Of a stretch of DNA of 64,000 nucleotides, positions 22,787-31,055 are shown piece after piece. Both the position numbers and the translations under genes were made by a program. Numbering within the stretch: the stretch's first letter is position 1; each line of letters opens with the position of its first letter. Under the pieces are notes generated by a model. It made no database searches, had not been told where the DNA came from, and saw nothing but the letters and a program-made list of their open reading frames with translations. The DNA is from Microbacterium sp. (lineage in GTDB: Bacteria; Actinomycetota; Actinomycetes; Actinomycetales; Microbacteriaceae). The stretch is taken from the NCBI RefSeq assembly GCF_017305435.1, contig NZ_JAFKIP010000005.1:248001-312000 (forward strand), read 5' to 3'.

Positions 22787-23482
22787 ATGAACCCGAAGAA
22801 GCGACCGTCGAAGGTGAAGGCATCGGTCGCGGTTGTCGGTGGCGGGATAGCGTTATTCATCGCCGCCTACCTGAGGCTTGTCGCACTGCTTTCGTCAGCC
22901 GGAGACCTGAGTGGCTCACTGGGCACGGATGCCACCCTGTGGCTTTTCATCGTTGCGCTGCTCTTCGCCTTCGTTGTGGTGCTTCTTGTGCTGCTCCTCT
23001 CGACGGCGAAGGTGAAGCGTGGCCTCGGGCCACTGCGCAGGGAGTTTCCGGCGGCGCTCGTGCAGCCCGTGACCGTACGGGCCGATCAGCTCGACACCGT
23101 GCGGGCATGGGGCGTTAGTCCTCACGCAAGGATTCCGGCAGGGAGCGGTTTGGTCGCACAGCTCGTCGTGACCGAGAAGATGGCCGCGCTCTATTGCGGC
23201 CGGCGTCCACGGCTGGTGATCCGGTGCGCAGGGGAGGGAATCTTCTTCGAGATCGGCTCCACCACGACCATCTACGGCGACTTCGAACACCTGGCCATGG
23301 CTCACCATGACCGGCCGCTTCCGCCGATCGCGATGTTCCCCGTGGACGAGCGCGGAATCCTCTTCCCCCGACGGATGCGCGGTCAGGAGCTGCGCGACCT
23401 CTGCGCTACTGCCACGGAAACCCTCTCCGGGGCATCCGCGCAGAAGCCAGATTCACCGACGCCGGCTCGGGAGTTGAAATGA
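22787..23482 (+). CDS. Two-helix membrane protein with cytosolic domain, immunity candidate C
   Basis: 231 residues; ATG 22787 has CGAGG about 6 bp upstream and is preferred to ATG 22769. Lys-rich start, two membrane helices (about 11-35 and 47-72), a linker and a soluble domain with strands (LVAQLVVTEKMAALYC, RLVIRCAGEGIFFEIGSTTTIYGDF). The layout is the same as in the B proteins, though sequence identity by eye is low. Followed by a 4-bp overlap with the next gene, so the two are co-translated. Confidence 0.55.
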   Translation: MNPKKRPSKVKASVAVVGGGIALFIAAYLRLVALLSSAGDLSGSLGTDATLWLFIVALLFAFVVVLLVLLLSTAKVKRGLGPLRREFPAALVQPVTVRADQLDTVRAWGVSPHARIPAGSGLVAQLVVTEKMAALYCGRRPRLVIRCAGEGIFFEIGSTTTIYGDFEHLAMAHHDRPLPPIAMFPVDERGILFPRRMRGQELRDLCATATETLSGASAQKPDSPTPARELK

Positions 23483-24072
23483 AGGTCCCGTCTGTCCTGA
23501 TTCGGTCTACCTTGCGCCCGGCGGCGGGGATGACTGTCGTGCTGGGTTTCGTGTTGGCTCTGGTGTGGGTGACGGGGGTGGTTCTCGGAATCACGACCGG
23601 TTCGATCACATTGCTGGGTTTGTCGCTCGGGCTGGCTGTGGTAATCGGGTTACTTGTCTACCTCCTCTGGATTCGCGCGCATCTCGCGGTCGTCTCCCAC
23701 TTGCGCCAGAGGCCTCACTCAGGCGAACTCCCCGTAGCTGCAGAGGGCTTGGCGTATGCGCCTCCAGAGGCCGTGGCTGCGCCGACGGAAGTGGAGGGTC
23801 CGCTGCTTCTGTACGTGGGGGCGCGAGGAGTCCGCTTCGAGCCTCCGCTCCCCGCGGTCGGTGAGATGCTTGCGGTCGAAGACGCGATGACGATAAAGGT
23901 GACTCGAGCTGTTCCCTTTCCCGGGTTCAGCAAGGTCGTGAGGATAGTGACGCCGGAGCGAGGGATGATCGACGTCTACCTGCTGGGCAAGAGACCGCTG
24001 TGGATCACCCCACCCAGCGACCGTGATGTCGAGGCCATCGCGGAGGCAATGCGGCGCGCGCTACCGGCATGA
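23479..24072 (+). CDS. Two-helix membrane protein with PH-like domain, immunity candidate D
   Basis: 197 residues; ATG overlaps the previous stop (ATGA). Two long helices (about 15-37 and 42-64) are followed by a cytosolic domain with strands (LLLYVGARGVRFEPPLP, TIKVTRAVPFPGF, VRIVTPERGMIDVYLLG) and a final helix, a pattern like PH-type folds. Third member in a row with 2 helices plus a soluble domain. No named family recognised. Confidence 0.55.
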   Translation: MKVPSVLIRSTLRPAAGMTVVLGFVLALVWVTGVVLGITTGSITLLGLSLGLAVVIGLLVYLLWIRAHLAVVSHLRQRPHSGELPVAAEGLAYAPPEAVAAPTEVEGPLLLYVGARGVRFEPPLPAVGEMLAVEDAMTIKVTRAVPFPGFSKVVRIVTPERGMIDVYLLGKRPLWITPPSDRDVEAIAEAMRRALPA

Positions 24073-24146
24073 GGCGGCGGTATCTTTGGTGCACTGGCGG
24101 GCGGAGTTTGGCTACTTGCAACCTCGTCGGGAAGGGCAATACTGCC

Positions 24147-24809
24147 ATGACGGCGACGAAGAATGATCCTCGTGTTCCATTCCTGGCGATCGAGTTTCGT
24201 GGTGTGTCGGTGGTGGCCTCGATCACTTCCGTCGTGGCATTGACGGGTATGGCGTTCGTGCTCGGAATGCTCCTGCCGATGGGACGATTGGAGCTTCCTG
24301 CTCTGCTATTTGCTGTCTTCGGAACGTTTGCCATCGCAGTTTTCGTGCGCGCAACGGTGCTGCGGTGGCGTGGTCTGCGCAGAAGGGCGGACCGGGTACA
24401 GGTGCGGGAAGGATACCTATCGACGATCCTGTTCACTGAGGTCTTGATCACGTCGGGCGCCACAGCTTCCAAGCACCGTGCAGGAATTATTGCGCTCACG
24501 CCCCAGGAGCTTCTCCTTCTGGACGGCACCGGTACCAACCAGCTGATACGTCCCATTCCCAAGGCATCGCTCGTGCAGATTCGTCGAATCGATCGCGCGC
24601 TCCGTGCGGCGGTGCCCACTCTCTCGGTCGAGTGGGAGAGCGGGAGTATTGATCTCGCCCTCCCCTCGCAGTCGGGAGTATCTCTTGGGTCGATTACGGA
24701 GCTGGAGGTGGATTCCCTGGTAGCGGGGCTCAATGCATGGAAACGTCACGGTCTACTAGGCGGCGGTGCTCAGTGTTCGAATCCCCTCAAACGCTTGGCG
24801 GAGCCTTGA
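24147..24809 (+). CDS. Two-helix membrane protein with PH-like domain, immunity candidate E
   Basis: 220 residues; ATG 24147 follows GGAAGGG at 24129-24135. ATG 24069 in the same frame overlaps the previous stop but adds a non-hydrophobic, Cys-containing leader. Two helices (about 20-45, 48-72), then a soluble domain with a long positively charged start (RATVLRWRGLRRRADRVQ), GIIALTPQELLLLDG and SVEWESGSIDLALPS. Same layout as C and D. Function unknown. Confidence 0.55.
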   Translation: MTATKNDPRVPFLAIEFRGVSVVASITSVVALTGMAFVLGMLLPMGRLELPALLFAVFGTFAIAVFVRATVLRWRGLRRRADRVQVREGYLSTILFTEVLITSGATASKHRAGIIALTPQELLLLDGTGTNQLIRPIPKASLVQIRRIDRALRAAVPTLSVEWESGSIDLALPSQSGVSLGSITELEVDSLVAGLNAWKRHGLLGGGAQCSNPLKRLAEP

Positions 24810-25258
24810 GGGGTCGGCGCGCACTCGTTGCTTCCGCTGCGACGCTTGCCATGCTCGGTCTCTCAGCATGCGATCCAGCGGTGGAACCTCCGAATTGGGC
24901 TGCGCGTGTGGTTGATGGTGCCATCGAACTCTCCTTTTGCGAGCCCTTTGCCGCCGACGAGCTCGGCGCGGATGTCGAACAGACCTCAGGACCGCGCTGG
25001 CGAGAGTTCTGGAAAGCGACGGGCGACATCCAGGCAAGAACAGGAGACTCACTCACACTGGGCCAATCGGGACTGGGTGTGACGTATGAGCGAATCGACC
25101 AGAATGTGGTCGACGAGCGCAGCGTCATCCTGGTATTCGCCTACGTTGACAATGAACAGTCAGAAAGAGCGTGGTTCGACTTCGCTGACGCCACCGAAGC
25201 CCGCCCGTGGGTGCATTCCAAAGCTGCGGCTTCCTCGGAGCCGTGCACGGAACCCTGA
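24806..25258 (+). CDS. Small lipoprotein
   Basis: TTG 24806 overlaps the previous stop (TTGA) and gives a compact lipoprotein signal (LRGRRALVASAATLAMLGLSAC) with lipobox LSAC. Longer starts (GTG 24773, ATG 24737) would put extra charged residues before it. The mature 128 residues contain a second Cys, a WREFWKATGD helix and strands with SVILVFAYVDNEQSERAWFDF. Not recognised. Lipoprotein immunity proteins act outside the membrane, against toxins that attack the envelope; this gene would fit such a role. Confidence 0.55.
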   Translation: MRGRRALVASAATLAMLGLSACDPAVEPPNWAARVVDGAIELSFCEPFAADELGADVEQTSGPRWREFWKATGDIQARTGDSLTLGQSGLGVTYERIDQNVVDERSVILVFAYVDNEQSERAWFDFADATEARPWVHSKAAASSEPCTEP

Positions 25259-25370
25259 ATGAGACGCCTGACCGGCTTCCCGGTGCTGACGCTTCCAGAT
25301 GGGCGCGGGGCGGAGGGCTGGCGTTTGGTGCTGGTTGCAAGCGCGACGGCGGGCTGGGGGTGGTCATGAG

Positions 25371-25735
25371 ATGTCAGCATCGATGTCGCTGATCAACTTT
25401 GTCGTGGGCGTGATACTAATCCCCGTGGCGGGTTGATCGTTGTCTACCGACGATCACTGTTCAGGTCTGCCGTTCGTGCACAGCGCATAGTCGGGAAACG
25501 TCAGGCGCGTGCGGTCGAGAGACTGTCCAGTCCGTTCTGGATTGGGATGGTCGGGGTCGGCGGGATGCTGATGGGGCTAGCGATGACGATTGGAGCTGCA
25601 GTTCTGCAGTTCTGCAGTTCTGCAGTTCGCGTAGCTTGTCGCGCGCCAGATCGGTGCTCGTCCGCTCTCGATTACCTCAGTCCCGCCGAAGACGAAACAC
25701 TTCACACCGACACCGACACCGAGATCGCGGCATGA
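25371..25735 (+). pseudogene. Frameshifted small membrane protein
   Basis: Frame 1 from ATG 25371 (or 25383) reads MSLINFVVGVILIPVAG and stops at TGA 25434. From about 25430 a second frame continues without a break as LIVVYRRSLFRSAVRAQRIVGKRQ, then SPFWIGMVGVGGMLMGLAMTIGAA. Joined, they give a sensible two-helix membrane protein of about 120 residues, so one base has been gained or lost near 25428-25434. A TTG at 25433 could start the second part alone but would delete the first helix. The second helix ends in a 4 x 8-bp repeat that could itself shift the frame. Confidence 0.5.
25597..25628 (+). repeat. Four perfect tandem copies of TGCAGTTC
   Basis: The 8-bp unit TGCAGTTC is repeated four times without mismatch inside the frameshifted membrane gene. 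Eight is not a multiple of three, so gain or loss of one copy changes the reading frame, which is the hallmark of slipped-strand phase variation. In the present frame the tract encodes AVLQFCSSAV at the end of a membrane helix. Confidence 0.8.
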
Positions 25736-25797
25736 TCAACGCACACCAACCGTCCGGAAAACCGGGCCAAGCTCCGTAGGAAGTTTGCCGTCGCTAT

Positions 25798-26433
25798 ATG
25801 GGAGTAGAACGCAGAAGAGCGCGGCGCCGTGTGATCCGCTGGCTCTCGGTCGTCGTGGCGCTGGGCATCCTCTGCGTCAGCACGCTGAGGCGCGTGATCG
25901 CGGTGTCGTCTGATTCAGAATCTTCCCGCGCTGATGTAGTCCTGGCCGGCATCGCCGTGGGCGTCGTCTTATTGCCGATTGCCGTGGTTGGCGCTTTTGC
26001 GATGTCCGGAATTGACGGTCGACGCGGGACAGCGCGCCTCCTGAAGCGCTATCCGCACAACGTCGTCGTTGCTGCCGGGATCGGGTCTGAACAAGCAGCG
26101 GCACTCCGCTCGATCGCTTCGATCGACCGACCATTCTCAACCCCGCGCGGGGCGGCGGTTGCGCTCGCGCCGACGTTCATCGAGGTGTGGAACGCGCGAG
26201 GATCACGTGTTCTGGTCCGAGTCGACGTGGACTCTGCACTTTTCTCTGTGGGGGAGTACACGACGTTTGGCAGGTCGTACCCCGCTCTGGTCGTCGATAT
26301 GAGGAAGGGCGGCGTTCGCACAGTCGTTCCACTGACGTTGAATGACGTCAGCCGGCGGATCGTTCCGAAGCTCCTCGACGCGGACGAGCTCGCCGTGATC
26401 GTCGACAGGCTCCGTGCCTCCGAGGAGCTGTGA
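25798..26433 (+). CDS. Two-helix membrane protein, immunity candidate B2 (full-length paralogue of B1)
   Basis: 211 residues from ATG 25798; ribosome binding site weak (AGGAAG 14 bp away). Arg-rich start, helices at about 15-35 and 45-65, then a soluble domain with GSEQAAALRSIAS, FIEVWNARGSRVLVRVD and GEYTTFGRSYPALVVDM, closing with a helix (LDADELAVIVDRLRASEEL). The match to B1 at 22173 extends from the first residue to VD. Here the domain is complete, which supports truncation of B1. The last gene of the AT-richer island; GC rises again in the permease that follows. Confidence 0.62.
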   Translation: MGVERRRARRRVIRWLSVVVALGILCVSTLRRVIAVSSDSESSRADVVLAGIAVGVVLLPIAVVGAFAMSGIDGRRGTARLLKRYPHNVVVAAGIGSEQAAALRSIASIDRPFSTPRGAAVALAPTFIEVWNARGSRVLVRVDVDSALFSVGEYTTFGRSYPALVVDMRKGGVRTVVPLTLNDVSRRIVPKLLDADELAVIVDRLRASEEL

Positions 26434-26567
26434 CGGTCGCACGTCGTCGAGGGATGTACGCGATGTCCAGCCTCAGCGGGAGAATCGCCCGCGCGGCCAG
26501 CTTCTGGTGACCCGGCATCCCCGCTACTCTTCTCGGCAACCCGACGAAGACGCCTGGAGGGCAGCGG

Positions 26568-28118
26568 ATGAGCGATTTCGGCAGCACCACCCCGATCCAC
26601 CTGGAGCGCAGCGACGGCAAGGGCCTCGCGGCGGGCACGCTCGGCCTGTGGGGCTCGACCGTCATCGGCCTGGCATCCACGGCGCCCGTCTACTCCCTCG
26701 TCGCGACGCTCGGCTTCGTCGTGCTCGCCGTGGGGGCGCAGGCCCCGATCGCTTTCATCATCGCGTTCGTGCCGATGCTCTTCATCGCGTTCGCCTACCG
26801 CGAGCTCAACAACGAGATGCCCGACTGCGGCACGACCTTCACGTGGGGCACGAAGGCGTTCGGCCCGTGGGTCGGCTGGATGGGCGGCTGGGGGGTCGCG
26901 GTCGCGGGCATGGTCGTGCTCGCGAACCTCGCCCAGATCGCGTCGGTCTACTTCTGGGACCTGTTCGGCCTCGACCTCGAGAACAACGACTGGCGCATCA
27001 TCCTCGTCGCGGTCGCCTTCATCGCCGCGATGACGTGGGTGAGCTGGCGCGGAGTCGAGATCGGCGAGCGCATCCAGAACATCCTGCTCGGCGTGCAGTA
27101 CCTGGCCCTCGGCATCTTCGTGGTCGCGGCGCTGTGGCAGTTCTTCGACGGCTCGGCCCCGGGAGCCACCGCGTTCGATTGGAACTGGCTCAACCCGCTC
27201 GCGTTCACCGACTTCCACGGCTTCACCGAGGCGATCCTGCTCGCCCTGTTCATCTACTGGGGCTGGGACACGTGCCTCGCCCTCAATGAGGAGACCAAGG
27301 ACCCGAAGCGCATCCCGGGTCGCGCCGCGCTGCTGACCACGATCATCCTGCTGTTCACGTACGTCTCGGTCACGATCGCGGCGATGATGTACGCGGGTCT
27401 CGGCGAAGACGGCACCGGCCTCGGCAACGAGGCGAATGCCGACGACTTCTTCCTCGCGATCAAAGACGGCCTGCTCGGACCGTTCGGCTGGCTGCTCGTC
27501 GTCGCCGTGCTCATCTCGGCGGTCTCCTCGACCCAGACGACGATCCTGCCGACCGCGCGTGGGACGCTCGCGATGGGCGTGTACCGGGCGCTGCCGGCGA
27601 AGTTCAAGGACGTGCACCCGGTCTACAAGACGCCGTCGTTCTCCACCATCGTGGGCGGCGTCGTCGCGATCTGCTACTACGTGGGCATGACCCTGATCAG
27701 CGACAACATCCTGCAGGATTCGATCGCCTCGCTCGGCCTCGCGATCGCCTTCTACTACGGCATCACCGGCTACGCGTGCGTCTGGTACTACCGTCGCGAC
27801 CTCAAGAACTCGGCGCGCGAGTTGTGGGTGAAGGGGATCTTCCCCCTCCTCGGCGCGCTCATGCTCACCTTCGCGTTCGTGCAGTCGGCGATCGACATGT
27901 GGGACGTCGACTACGGCAACACCGTGCTCCTGGGCATCGGCGGCACGTTCGTCGTCGGCATCGGCGCGCTGCTGGTCGGTGTGGTGCTGATGCTGGTCTG
28001 GTACCTCTTCCCGCGGTCGAAGCCCTTCTTCGGCGGCAAGAGCCTCAACCGCGACACCCCGGTCATGGTGCCGGACGAACCGGGGGAGTTCATCCGGTCG
28101 ATCGACGGCGGCGTCTGA
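26568..28118 (+). CDS. APC superfamily amino acid permease
   Basis: 516 residues with about 13 membrane helices; GGAGGG 6-11 bp before the ATG. The start GLAAGTLGLWGSTVIGLASTAPVYSL carries the Gly-rich unwound helix 1 of APC transporters; FAYRELNNEMPDCGTTFTWGTKAFGPWVGWMGGW and WGWDTCLALNEETKDPKRIPGRA are typical of amino acid/polyamine permeases. Imports an amino acid or related amine, probably by proton symport. Substrate not readable. Monocistronic by context. Confidence 0.88.
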   Translation: MSDFGSTTPIHLERSDGKGLAAGTLGLWGSTVIGLASTAPVYSLVATLGFVVLAVGAQAPIAFIIAFVPMLFIAFAYRELNNEMPDCGTTFTWGTKAFGPWVGWMGGWGVAVAGMVVLANLAQIASVYFWDLFGLDLENNDWRIILVAVAFIAAMTWVSWRGVEIGERIQNILLGVQYLALGIFVVAALWQFFDGSAPGATAFDWNWLNPLAFTDFHGFTEAILLALFIYWGWDTCLALNEETKDPKRIPGRAALLTTIILLFTYVSVTIAAMMYAGLGEDGTGLGNEANADDFFLAIKDGLLGPFGWLLVVAVLISAVSSTQTTILPTARGTLAMGVYRALPAKFKDVHPVYKTPSFSTIVGGVVAICYYVGMTLISDNILQDSIASLGLAIAFYYGITGYACVWYYRRDLKNSARELWVKGIFPLLGALMLTFAFVQSAIDMWDVDYGNTVLLGIGGTFVVGIGALLVGVVLMLVWYLFPRSKPFFGGKSLNRDTPVMVPDEPGEFIRSIDGGV

Positions 28119-28203
28119 CTCGGGGTCGCCGGTCTCCGTCGGCATAGGCGGCGGCGCGGGCGGGCGAGCCCCCGTCCGGGTGCCACGGTGCGAGGATGGA
28201 CGG

Positions 28204-28911
28204 ATGACCGCCACCCACGTGATCACGGGCGCCGGATCCGGCATCGGGCGCCTCATCGCCGAACGTCTCGCCGCACGCGGCGACCGGCTCGTCCTCGTCG
28301 TGCGCGACGAGGCGCGCGCCGACGACCTCGCGAGCGTCCTCCCCGGGAGTACCTCGATCGTCGCCGACCTCGCTCGGCCCGACGCGCTTGCGGCGGCGGT
28401 GCAGGATGCCGCGGACGTCGCTGACCTCCCGGACGCGATCGACACCCTCATCCATGCCGCCGGCATCGTCGATCTCGGCCATGTCGCCGATCTCCCCGTC
28501 GCCGCGTGGACCGAGCAGCTCGCGGTCAACCTGGTCGCGCCCGCCGAGCTCACGCGCCTTCTGCTGCCGCGGCTGCGCGCCGCGCGCGGGCAGGTGGTGT
28601 TCGTCAACTCGGGTGCGGGGCTGACCGCGCATCCGGACTGGGCGGCGTACGCGGCATCCAAGCACGGCCTCAAAGCGCTCGCCGACGCCCTGCGCGGCGA
28701 GGAGGCGGAGCACGGCGTCCGCGTCACGACGGTGTACCCCGGCCGCACGGCGACGCCGATGCAGGAGAAGGTGCACGCGCAGGAGGGTGCCGCCTACGAC
28801 GCCGACCGGTGGATCGACCCCGCGTCCGTCGCGACGGCGGTGCTGACGGCGATCGATCTGCCGCGGGATGCCGTGATCAGCGACCTCACGGTGCGGCCGG
28901 GACCGCGCTGA
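28204..28911 (+). CDS. Short-chain dehydrogenase/reductase
   Basis: 235 residues. NAD(P) motif TGAGSGIG (residues 7-14), a DLARP block for the cofactor, catalytic Ser in VNSGAG, and YAASK at about 148-152 complete the Ser-Tyr-Lys set of classical SDRs. Basic residue R after strand 2 (VVRDEAR) suggests NADP preference. Substrate unknown. Confidence 0.87.
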   Translation: MTATHVITGAGSGIGRLIAERLAARGDRLVLVVRDEARADDLASVLPGSTSIVADLARPDALAAAVQDAADVADLPDAIDTLIHAAGIVDLGHVADLPVAAWTEQLAVNLVAPAELTRLLLPRLRAARGQVVFVNSGAGLTAHPDWAAYAASKHGLKALADALRGEEAEHGVRVTTVYPGRTATPMQEKVHAQEGAAYDADRWIDPASVATAVLTAIDLPRDAVISDLTVRPGPR

Positions 28912-28923
28912 CCGACACTCCGG

Positions 28924-29529
28924 TCAGGCGGTGCGCAGCGGTCGGATCACGCGGCACGGGTTGCCCGCGGCGACCACGCCGGAGGGGATGTCGTGGGTGA
29001 CGACCGACCCGGCGCCGATGACGCTGTCGTCCCCGATCGTCACTCCGGGGAGGATCGTCACCGATCCGCCGAGCCACACGTTGTCGCCGATCGTGACGGC
29101 GGAGGCGCGCTCCCATCCCTCGCGGCGACGGCCGGGCTCTTCGGCGTGGTTGGGGGTGTAGATGCTGCACCGGGGACCGATGAGGCAGTCGGCACCGATC
29201 GTGACGTAGCCGCCGCCCACCACGAGGAAGTCCTTGTTGAGGAACGTCCGGTCGCCGATCGTCAGCCCGATGCCGTAGTCGAGGTTGATCGGGGGGCGGA
29301 AGTCGACCCCGGTCCCGGCGCCCGGGACGAGCTCGGCGAACAGGAGCTGCGCCTCCTCGGGGTCGTCGAAGAAGATCCGGTTGATGCGCGCGCACGTCGA
29401 CTGGGCCTTCCAGGTGAGGCCGGGCAGGGTGTCGGAGGTGCGGTAGCGGATCCACTCGCCCGCGAACAGGGCGCGGACGTCCTCGTCGTTCTCGAGCGCG
29501 GCATCCAGATCCCGTGAGTTTGTTGGCAT
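28924..29529 (-). CDS. Sugar O-acetyltransferase (maltose/galactoside acetyltransferase type)
   Basis: 201 residues from ATG 29529; TAATAT ends 7 nt upstream, so leaderless initiation is likely and the ATG at 29538, inside the promoter, is rejected. N-terminal Mac domain (DEDVRALFAGEWIRYRTSDTLPGLTWKAQSTCARINRIFFDDPEEAQLLFAELVPG), then left-handed beta-helix hexapeptide repeats (IGDRTFLNKDFLVVGGGYVTIGADCLIGPRCSIYTPNH) with the catalytic His in PNHAEEPGRR. Acetylates sugars using acetyl-CoA. Lies near the xylan locus but is not in its operon. Confidence 0.88.
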   Translation of the reverse strand: MPTNSRDLDAALENDEDVRALFAGEWIRYRTSDTLPGLTWKAQSTCARINRIFFDDPEEAQLLFAELVPGAGTGVDFRPPINLDYGIGLTIGDRTFLNKDFLVVGGGYVTIGADCLIGPRCSIYTPNHAEEPGRRREGWERASAVTIGDNVWLGGSVTILPGVTIGDDSVIGAGSVVTHDIPSGVVAAGNPCRVIRPLRTA

Positions 29530-29579
29530 AGAAAACATATTAGCGGAGCCGCCCCACCGCGCGTCGGTAGGCTGGCTGT

Positions 29580-30071
29580 GTGGACGGCAGCGACAACGGC
29601 GTCGAACTCGACGATGTTCTCACCGACGCCCGGCGGCGCCTGGCGGGGTCTCCGCGCGAGCGGCTGGGCGACTGGGCGCACGCGCGCAAGCTCCTGGGCT
29701 TCGGGCGCGCGCCGCGGATCGTGCCGGTCGGCGAGGCGTGGCACGTCGGCGTGCTCCTCATCGCGGACGCCGAGGTCTACGCGACCGGCGACGTGCTCCG
29801 CGCCCGCACCGAGGCGCCCCGCGGCTTCACGGCACAGGCTCAGCGAGAGCGGTCGGAGCGCGCCGCCGCCGCCGCCCGCGGCGGCTTCGCCGACGGTGAG
29901 ATCGTGCACCTGGGGGCGGTCCCGATCGATCTCGACGCCGTGGCACGCGGCGAGGCATCCGGCCGCCTGTCGTGCAGCGACGGGGTCGTCCTGGTGCGGT
30001 GGAGCACCGGTGGCGCCACACGCCCCCTGGCGGACTACCTCGACGAGCAGCTCGAGCTGCTGGGGCGCTGA
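29580..30071 (+). CDS. Conserved hypothetical protein
   Basis: 163 residues from GTG; TAGGCT ends 5 nt upstream (29569-29574), again a leaderless pattern. Contents: a helix-rich start, WHVGVLLIADAEVYATGDVLRARTEAPRGF, an Arg/Ala helix (QRERSERAAAAARGGF), strands VHLGAVPIDLDAVARGE and VVLVRWSTGGATRPLADYLDEQLELL. Resembles a small family found next to sugar genes in Microbacteriaceae, but I cannot name it. Divergent from the acetyltransferase by about 50 bp and convergent with the esterase. Confidence 0.6.
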   Translation: MDGSDNGVELDDVLTDARRRLAGSPRERLGDWAHARKLLGFGRAPRIVPVGEAWHVGVLLIADAEVYATGDVLRARTEAPRGFTAQAQRERSERAAAAARGGFADGEIVHLGAVPIDLDAVARGEASGRLSCSDGVVLVRWSTGGATRPLADYLDEQLELLGR

Positions 30072-30081
30072 ACGGGGCGCA

Positions 30082-31053
30082 TCACCAGAGAGCGGCGAGC
30101 CAGGCGGTCTGCCGCATCCAGTGGTGGATGCCGCCGCCTTCGTGTCCGTTGAACTCGTAGACCGCGAGGGTCTTGTCGGTCGAGGCGAGGGCGTGGAACG
30201 CGGCGAACACCGTCGACGGCAGCACGATCTCGTCCATGAGGGCGACCGAGACGAGTGCGGGGGCGGTGATGCGACGCGCGAGCACGGCGCCGTCGAAGTA
30301 CGAGAGGGTGCGGCGCGTGGCATCCGCGGCCTCGCGATGCATGGCGAGGTAGCGGGTGATCTCGGTGAACGGATCGTGCAGGCTGCGGGTGATCGCTCGC
30401 GGGAAGTCGCAGAGGAAGGGCACATCGGGCATGACGGCCCCGACGCGGCCCGACAGCGCTGCGGCGGCGAGCGCGATGCCACCCCCCTGGCTGCCGCCCG
30501 TGACGGCGATGCGATCGGGGTCGACGAACGGCATCGCCGCCACGGCATCCACGAGGCGCACGGCATCGGTGAACACGCGCCGGTAGTAGTACTCGTGCGG
30601 GTCGCGGATGCCGCGGGTCATCACGCCCGGGATCGCGGGCCCCGACCCGTGCGGGTCGGGAGTGTCGCCGAGGCTCCAGCCGCTGCCCTGCCCGCGCGTG
30701 TCCATGACGACATGGACGTAACCCGCCGACGCCCAGCCGAGCCGCTCACCGGGGAGCCCGCGCCCGCCGCCGTAGCCGACGAACTCGACGACGGCGGGTG
30801 CGGGGAGCCCGTCACGGGGCCGCAGCACCCAGCCGCGCACCGGTTCGCCGCCGAAGCCGGGGAAGGTCAGGTCCTCCACGATGACGGTGCGGACAGGTCC
30901 TTCGACCGGCACGCGGGCAGCCTCGGAGGTCGACGCAGCCCGCGCCCGGTCGATCGTCGCGGCCCAGAAGTCGTCCAGGTCGTCCGGTTCGACAAGTGCC
31001 GGGGCGTATGCGCGCAGCTCCTCCAACGGCAGATCGGTGTACTGCAGGGCCAC
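30082..31053 (-). CDS. Acetylxylan esterase (AXE1 / cephalosporin-C deacetylase family)
   Basis: 323 residues from GTG 31053, 2 bp after the glycosidase stop. Family blocks: FVGYGGGRGLPGE, VVMDTRGQGSGWS, a nucleophile elbow GGSQGGGIALA (about residue 188), DEIVLPST with the catalytic Asp and GHEGGG with the His. The absence of a signal peptide places it in the cytosol, acting on imported short acetylated xylo-oligosaccharides. It is the last gene of a five-gene operon with the ABC importer and GH3 enzyme. Confidence 0.87.
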   Translation of the reverse strand: MALQYTDLPLEELRAYAPALVEPDDLDDFWAATIDRARAASTSEAARVPVEGPVRTVIVEDLTFPGFGGEPVRGWVLRPRDGLPAPAVVEFVGYGGGRGLPGERLGWASAGYVHVVMDTRGQGSGWSLGDTPDPHGSGPAIPGVMTRGIRDPHEYYYRRVFTDAVRLVDAVAAMPFVDPDRIAVTGGSQGGGIALAAAALSGRVGAVMPDVPFLCDFPRAITRSLHDPFTEITRYLAMHREAADATRRTLSYFDGAVLARRITAPALVSVALMDEIVLPSTVFAAFHALASTDKTLAVYEFNGHEGGGIHHWMRQTAWLAALW

Positions 31054-31055
31054 GG

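Noticed and set aside
24069-24146. ATG 24069 as start of immunity candidate E
   Set aside because: Although it overlaps the previous stop, it adds 26 residues lacking similarity to the layout of sister proteins; ATG 24147 follows a GGAAGGG site.
26049-28748. Long minus-strand frame opposite the permease and SDR genes
   Set aside because: Antisense to two well-supported genes, Arg/His/Asp-rich with no recognisable motif.
29536-29538. ATG 29538 as start of the acetyltransferase
   Set aside because: It lies within the TAATAT -10 region; the ATG at 29529, 7 nt after the box, fits leaderless initiation.
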